Source: JBNJEM01 sp051745935
GTDB lineage: Bacteria; Planctomycetota; Planctomycetia; Pirellulales; Pirellulaceae
Direction: 5' to 3'
DNA length: 10,198 nucleotides
Assembly: GCA_051745935.1 (NCBI GenBank)
Contig: JBNJEM010000259.1
Coordinates: 1-10,198, forward strand
The notes under the pieces are model-generated. The model did not search any database. It was not told the origin of the DNA and was given only the letters and a program-made list of their open reading frames with translations. Every line of letters begins with the position of its first letter. The first letter of the stretch is position 1. The position numbers and the translations under genes were made by a program. This document shows, in pieces, positions 6,052 through 10,198 of the stretch.

Positions 6052-8157
6052 CTACGATGACGGCGTGTCGGGGGCCCGATGCGGTTCGAACACGGTCCGT
6101 CTCGACTGCTCGGCCTGTCTGACCGCGGAGACCGCTGCCCGGTACAACACCTCTTGGCTACGGACGCGGGGGCTGGTGGTGATCGCCGTTTTTCTCGTCC
6201 AGGTACCGTCCGGCCGCAAGTCGGCACTCTTCACGTTGTCCTTCAAATACGTATCCAAAACCGAGATCAATCGCTTTTTCGCGGCCGCGTCGTGCACGGG
6301 CACCAGCAGCTCGACACGACGATCCAAATTGCGTGGCATCCAGTCGGCGCTCGATATAAACACGCGTTCATCGCCCCCGTGGTGGAAATGAAACACCCGT
6401 GCATGCTCGCGAAAGCGATCCACAATGCTGATGACCCGAATGTTTTCACTCAGGCCCTTAACCCCTGGCCGGAGACAGCAGAGCCCACACACGATTAACC
6501 GGATTTTCACGCCCCGCCCGGCGGCGGCATAGAGCGCGTCGATGATCGCCGGGTCACCGAGGGCGTTCATTTTCGCCGTAATCATGGCCGGTTGTCCTTG
6601 CTCTTTTCGCCGAGTCTCCGTCTGGATCATTTCAATGAGCTGGTTTCGCAAGCCGGCGGGCGCCGCATCAATCCGCCGAAACTCTTGTGCGTACGAATAG
6701 CTGGTGATTGAATTGAAAAACTTGATCGCGTCCGCCCCCAGTTCCTCATCGCTGGTCAACAGGCTCACATCACTGAAGAGTCGTGCCGTCGCTTCACTAT
6801 AATCGCCCGTGCCAAAGTGAACATATGGCTGAATTCCGGTCGGCTCGCGACGCACCACGACGCAAAGCTTGGCATGCGTCCTCAACCCCTCCACGCCATA
6901 GATGACCTGTACCCCGGATTGCTCCAACGTCTTCGCCCATTCCATCTTGTGCGTATCGCGAAAGCGGGGTTTAAGTTCCACGATGGCCGTGACATACTTG
7001 TCATTCTCGGCCGCTCGAATCAGCGCTTGAATAATGGGGCTGTCCCGGTCCGTTCCATATAATGTCTGTTTAATGGCGACCACATCGGGATCTTCCGCGG
7101 CCTCTTCAATCAGTCGCATGACCGGCAGGAAGCTATCATAGGGGTGGTGCAGCAAAACATCTCTGGCCGCCAAGGTGTCAAACATGCTGCTCGTCAGGTC
7201 CACGTCAGGCGGGGGTTGTGCCGGCCACGCATCGTATTTTAGCTTTTCGAATCCAAGCAGTTCGTGCAATTGGCCAAAAGCCGCCAGGTCCACGGGTCCG
7301 GCGCAACGAAACACGCCGTCGTCGGATACATGCGACGCCGCCTGCAGAAACGCAACCAACTCATCGCTGGCGCGCTCGTCGATCTCCATGCGCACACAGT
7401 CCTGTTCCCATGAGACATCGGCGCCGGCCGGCAATTGCGCCAGCAAGTCCCCGGCCAAATCCTGACGCACGTCCTGATCGGCGTGACGCGTGAGCCGGAA
7501 CGGGACGCATTCCTGGACCTCTTCCGACGGGAAAAGCCGATACAGAAACATTGACAGGGCATCCTCTAGCAAGAGATACGCATAGCCCCCTTCGGAATAG
7601 AGCGTCAAGAAGCGATGGGGCGCGCTGCCAAAGGGAATGACCACGTATCGGCTCCCCGTGGATGTCTTCAACCGCGCCGCGACAACCACGACCTGGTTCA
7701 GCAGAGGGGGCATCTTATCGACGGTCGGAACCGCCTGCGGCGCCAGTACCGATGCAATCTCCCCTTCGAACACCTGCTCCACCATCCGCACCTGCCGGTC
7801 CGACAACTCGGCCGGCGACAGCCGTTGGATTCCCGCCCTGGCCAGCTTTTGTTCCAAATCCGCGAAGCGGGCATACTGGTCTTTCGACATCCGCTGCGTG
7901 CGTTTGCAGATCGCCTCAAGCTGCTCGCCAGGCAACATCCCCGACAAATCAGGAACCGCGCACCCTTGCGTGGCCAACACTTTCAACGCCCCCACCCGCA
8001 CCATGAAAAACTCGTCCAAATGGAGGGCGGTCAGCGCCAAGGACTGGAGTCGTTCCAGCAGGGGAATTCCGCTATCGCATGCTTCGTCGAGAAAGCGTTG
8101 GTTGTACTCCAGCCAGCTCAATTCGCGGTTCAGATAGGGAGGGGAATCCGGTTTCAT
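6052..8157 (-). CDS. ppk: Polyphosphate kinase 1 family protein with altered active site
   Basis: PPK1 reversibly builds inorganic polyphosphate from the gamma-phosphate of ATP. At 701 residues the length is typical and all four domains are present: an N-terminal helical domain with YLNRELSWLEYN (8-19) and LDEFFMVRV (47-55), a head domain (about 105-310), and two phospholipase-D-like C domains (about 315-495 and 496-680). The two catalytic histidines are kept: His428 in THAKL (E. coli H435) and His585 in EHARV (E. coli H592), as are Arg398 (R405) and Arg614 (R621). Numbering is offset by exactly 7 at all seven positions compared. Three active-site residues differ: Gly368 for R375 (TLYG), Phe461 for Y468 (ARLF) and Cys557 for R564 (LIVCGLC). 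The E. coli residues are from memory. The ATG at 8157 lies 60 bases after the ppx stop, so the two are probably one operon. It may be a working variant or a kinase with changed substrate. Confidence 0.93.
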   Translation of the reverse strand: MKPDSPPYLNRELSWLEYNQRFLDEACDSGIPLLERLQSLALTALHLDEFFMVRVGALKVLATQGCAVPDLSGMLPGEQLEAICKRTQRMSKDQYARFADLEQKLARAGIQRLSPAELSDRQVRMVEQVFEGEIASVLAPQAVPTVDKMPPLLNQVVVVAARLKTSTGSRYVVIPFGSAPHRFLTLYSEGGYAYLLLEDALSMFLYRLFPSEEVQECVPFRLTRHADQDVRQDLAGDLLAQLPAGADVSWEQDCVRMEIDERASDELVAFLQAASHVSDDGVFRCAGPVDLAAFGQLHELLGFEKLKYDAWPAQPPPDVDLTSSMFDTLAARDVLLHHPYDSFLPVMRLIEEAAEDPDVVAIKQTLYGTDRDSPIIQALIRAAENDKYVTAIVELKPRFRDTHKMEWAKTLEQSGVQVIYGVEGLRTHAKLCVVVRREPTGIQPYVHFGTGDYSEATARLFSDVSLLTSDEELGADAIKFFNSITSYSYAQEFRRIDAAPAGLRNQLIEMIQTETRRKEQGQPAMITAKMNALGDPAIIDALYAAAGRGVKIRLIVCGLCCLRPGVKGLSENIRVISIVDRFREHARVFHFHHGGDERVFISSADWMPRNLDRRVELLVPVHDAAAKKRLISVLDTYLKDNVKSADLRPDGTWTRKTAITTSPRVRSQEVLYRAAVSAVRQAEQSRRTVFEPHRAPDTPSS

Positions 8158-8217
8158 ATGTCATGTGATCAAAACGGTTAGAGGTGAAAAACAACGGGAA
8201 CCAGCGTGCTCGCGCGA

Positions 8218-9789
8218 CTACCGCGAAATGCGCAACAAAACCCGGAGGCCAAAAATCTCTTCGAACAAGGAGCCGTTTTGCTTCAACGCCAACTGTTCAA
8301 GCGATAAATCCTCGGCTTGTGGAATCGAAATAACGAGTCGAGAATCCTCGACACTGCAGGTGAACGTATGGATTCGCTGGCTGCGGGATTCATCAAGCGC
8401 CACGGCAACACGCAACATCGCGGCCATCTTGGCAACCGCCACCCGCTCTTCCCGACTCAACATCGCGTACCATTCGTGGTTCGGCTGAGGCGACGCCCGG
8501 CGATGATATCGCGCCACCAGCGACACCAACAAAAGGAATCGTTTGCCTAATCCAAAAATCTCACTGTTTCGAATCAGGTACATCGAGTGTTTGTGCATGG
8601 CCCGGTTGCTCACGTAGGTTCCAATCTCATGCAGCAGAGCCGCCACGTGCAGCAAGACCCCGTGCCGCGAGTCCAGCTGATGTTCATCTCGCAGCTGCTC
8701 GAACAACCGCGAGGCCAACGTGGCCACGTGACTCGCGTGAGTCTCGTCAAAGTTGTATTTGACGCCGAGGTTCAGGGCTGAACGGAGGATCTGTTGCCGG
8801 AATTCATAGGTCCACGACTGGTGGACTGCCATTTCCTGCAACAATCCGTCCCGCAAGTTTGTATTGGTCACCAACACGTTCTCAAGTTCAAAGGCTCGGG
8901 CCAACATGACATACGTCAGCAACGCGGGCCCCACCGTTTCCGCTTCCGGAAAGCTCAAATGATAACGGCTTACAATCCGATCGTCCGAGAGTCCAATCAA
9001 ATAGGTCGTAAACTCCTGCAACGCCGCCACGGGGATTGGCGTCAACTGGTCGGGCTTCCACTCAGGAAGCAGATGGTCGGCGGCGAATCGCATGTCGCCT
9101 CCCAGCCCGATCATGTTCACATCCCCCTCCCCCGCGACGCTCTCCCGGACTTCATCCACCATTCGCTGGATCTGATTCTCCATGATCCTGCGAACTTTTT
9201 CCGGCGAAGCGTTGTAGCCTTCCAGCGACTTTCGCAGCCGGAGCGAGCCGAGCCGATAGGTGTCCGCCAGCAATACGTTGCCCTGATGAACCAATAACAA
9301 TTCGGTACTGCCCCCACCCACTTCGGTCACGATGGTGCGAACATCAGCGAATGAATCCCGCCGCAAGTGAGGTTGAACGCCCAAATACGTGACCCGATTC
9401 ACCTCGGCTTCGTCAATCGGTTCCACTTCCAGACTGGTCGCGATGTAGACGCGATCAATGAAAGCTAGTCGGTTACTCGCCTCCCGTACCGCACTGGTCG
9501 CCACCACCCGAATCCGTTCCGGCTCGGTAATTCCATACTCTTCCAGAATCTTGCGGTAACTCTTAATCACGCGGACACAACTTTCAATGGTGGATTTTCG
9601 GATTCTGCGATCCGAAAACGTGTCCATCCCCAAGCTGACCGCTTGCGACAAGGATTCCAAGGTGCGCACGTTGCCCCGCTCGGTGATCTCGCCGATCGCC
9701 ATGCGAATCGACGTCGCGCCGATATCGATTACCGCCACCGGGCTGACCGAGGTGCCTATTGGCGAAATGCCAGTGGTATTAGGTTCCAT
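8218..9789 (-). CDS. ppx: Ppx/GppA-family phosphatase with HD-like C-terminal domain
   Basis: Family members cleave phosphate from the end of polyphosphate or convert pppGpp to ppGpp. From the ATG at 9789 the protein has 523 residues. The actin-like N-terminal half shows the phosphate-1 loop AVIDIGATSIRM (19-30), VATSAVREASN (96-106), the phosphate-2 loop VTEVGGGSTELLL (154-166) and GLGGDMRFAA (228-237). The C-terminal half is the HD-like domain, with H351/H354, LLHEIG (385-390), HKHSMYLIRN (399-408) and ARYHRR (426-431). Several residues depart from E. coli Ppx: Val130 where the proposed catalytic Glu121 aligns (the neighbour is Glu129), Glu156 for Asp143, GATS for GSNS, and HE for HD. A TTG at 9795, with an AAGGGG 5 bases before it, could add two residues. 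It precedes ppk by 60 bases and probably shares its transcript. Family is secure; substrate is not. Confidence 0.93.
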   Translation of the reverse strand: MEPNTTGISPIGTSVSPVAVIDIGATSIRMAIGEITERGNVRTLESLSQAVSLGMDTFSDRRIRKSTIESCVRVIKSYRKILEEYGITEPERIRVVATSAVREASNRLAFIDRVYIATSLEVEPIDEAEVNRVTYLGVQPHLRRDSFADVRTIVTEVGGGSTELLLVHQGNVLLADTYRLGSLRLRKSLEGYNASPEKVRRIMENQIQRMVDEVRESVAGEGDVNMIGLGGDMRFAADHLLPEWKPDQLTPIPVAALQEFTTYLIGLSDDRIVSRYHLSFPEAETVGPALLTYVMLARAFELENVLVTNTNLRDGLLQEMAVHQSWTYEFRQQILRSALNLGVKYNFDETHASHVATLASRLFEQLRDEHQLDSRHGVLLHVAALLHEIGTYVSNRAMHKHSMYLIRNSEIFGLGKRFLLLVSLVARYHRRASPQPNHEWYAMLSREERVAVAKMAAMLRVAVALDESRSQRIHTFTCSVEDSRLVISIPQAEDLSLEQLALKQNGSLFEEIFGLRVLLRISR

Positions 9790-9883
9790 CGACAAACTTG
9801 CCCCTTCCCAAATGACCAGGCGTGATTTCGCGACAATCGCTCACGGAATTGAAGTTCAAGGCACCAAAACCCCAGGCAGGAAG

Positions 9884-9913
9884 GAATGACGAATGACCAA
9901 TGCACGAAGCACG
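9884..9913. repeat. GGAATGACGAATGACCAATG-type short repeat
   Basis: The stretch GGAATGACGAATGACCAATG followed by CACGAAGCACGA consists of short near-repeats (AATGAC twice, then CACGAAG / CACGAGG). On the minus strand it reads as FVHWSFVIPS, resembling the FVIRHSSFVI pseudo-peptide that I recall from intergenic repeats in planctomycetes and Verrucomicrobia. It lies about 95-125 bases upstream of the ppx start. Confidence 0.45.
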
Positions 9914-10052
9914 AGGCCAACCGGAATGGCGAACATGTCGCGCCGCCCCTGTTCTCACCGTCGCACATGATGTTGGGAACTCCGCTTTCCGCGTTGTCAT
10001 TGATCAAAACCAAAGCGATTGTTACGTCGCGAGTTCCATATGCGCACTTCCC

Positions 10053-10104
10053 CCGCCCTGGCGTTGAATCATCGCGATCCGTGATTCAACCGGGTCCGCC
10101 CTGG
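10053..10104. repeat. Hairpin framed by 9-bp direct repeats
   Basis: GTTGAATCA (10063-10071) pairs perfectly with TGATTCAAC (10082-10090) around a 10-base loop. The hairpin lies between two direct copies of CCGCCCTGG (10053-10061 and 10096-10104). Direct repeats around a palindrome are what insertion of a small mobile palindrome would leave. The rest of 9796-10198 has no gene I can support; the window ends in an A-run. Confidence 0.5.
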
Positions 10105-10198
10105 GGTGAGGAAAAACTCCAAGTCGTTGCCATCCATATTGTTGCGCCGTTCGTTTCGCCGGTATTGAGACGAAAGGACCTCTAAGAGACCTAAAAAA

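Noticed and set aside
7615..8181. 188-codon plus-strand frame rich in His, Gln and Arg
   Set aside because: It is the antisense shadow of the ppk N-terminal half, whose motifs are unambiguous.
8794..9297. 167-codon plus-strand frame
   Set aside because: It lies antisense within ppx, which has intact family motifs on the minus strand.
9756..10013. 85-codon minus-strand frame upstream of ppx
   Set aside because: It contains the FVHWSFVIPS pseudo-peptide of an intergenic repeat and overlaps the ppx start in another frame.

Overview
The window looks like a piece of a planctomycete chromosome, probably from the Pirellula side of the phylum. This is inferred from the protein mix (a stand-alone NnrD, a HEAT-repeat lipoprotein, a ppx-ppk pair and two small proteins that I associate with planctomycetes), from genes widely spaced by repeat-rich DNA, from frequent absence of Shine-Dalgarno sites and from moderately high GC. 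No database search was possible, so the lineage is an inference.

Layout. Seven protein genes are well supported. On the minus strand: ribF (103-1029, FMN/FAD synthesis), nnrD (1356-2234, repair of hydrated NAD(P)H), a HEAT-repeat lipoprotein (3012-3716), ppk (6052-8157, polyphosphate kinase 1 family) and ppx (8218-9789, Ppx/GppA phosphatase with an HD-like C-terminus). On the plus strand, in the middle: a 66-residue hypothetical protein (4708-4908) with a perfect ribosome binding site and a hairpin after it, then a 135-residue protein with two zinc ribbons and a C-terminal membrane anchor (5066-5473). ribF and nnrD are both cofactor enzymes, but 326 bp of hairpin-rich DNA separates their coding ends. 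ppx and ppk lie head to tail with a 60-bp gap and probably form one transcript, ppx first.

The most interesting protein-level signal is in that last pair. Both proteins keep the fold-level motifs of their families. Compared with E. coli from memory, however, the kinase has replaced three active-site residues (R375 by G, Y468 by F, R564 by C) while keeping both catalytic histidines. The phosphatase has Val where E. coli Ppx has the proposed catalytic Glu121, Glu for Asp143, and HE instead of HD. The two partners seem to have diverged together, so they may be a variant polyphosphate pair or may act on something else.

At DNA level the gene-free stretches (1051-1355, 2235-3011, 3717-4707, 5474-6051, 9796-10198) are full of palindromic elements. 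They include: two related hairpin elements bracketing ribF whose outer stems differ by a compensatory base-pair change; a ~114-nt imperfect palindrome (2657-2770); a 145-nt element with perfect 25-bp inverted ends (5677-5821); two ~90-bp sequences in opposite orientation flanking the HEAT lipoprotein gene; tandem and AT-rich short repeats after the zinc-ribbon gene; and a hairpin framed by 9-bp direct repeats near the right edge. These look like non-autonomous mobile or structured repeats. I saw no rRNA, tRNA, CRISPR array, transposase or phage gene.
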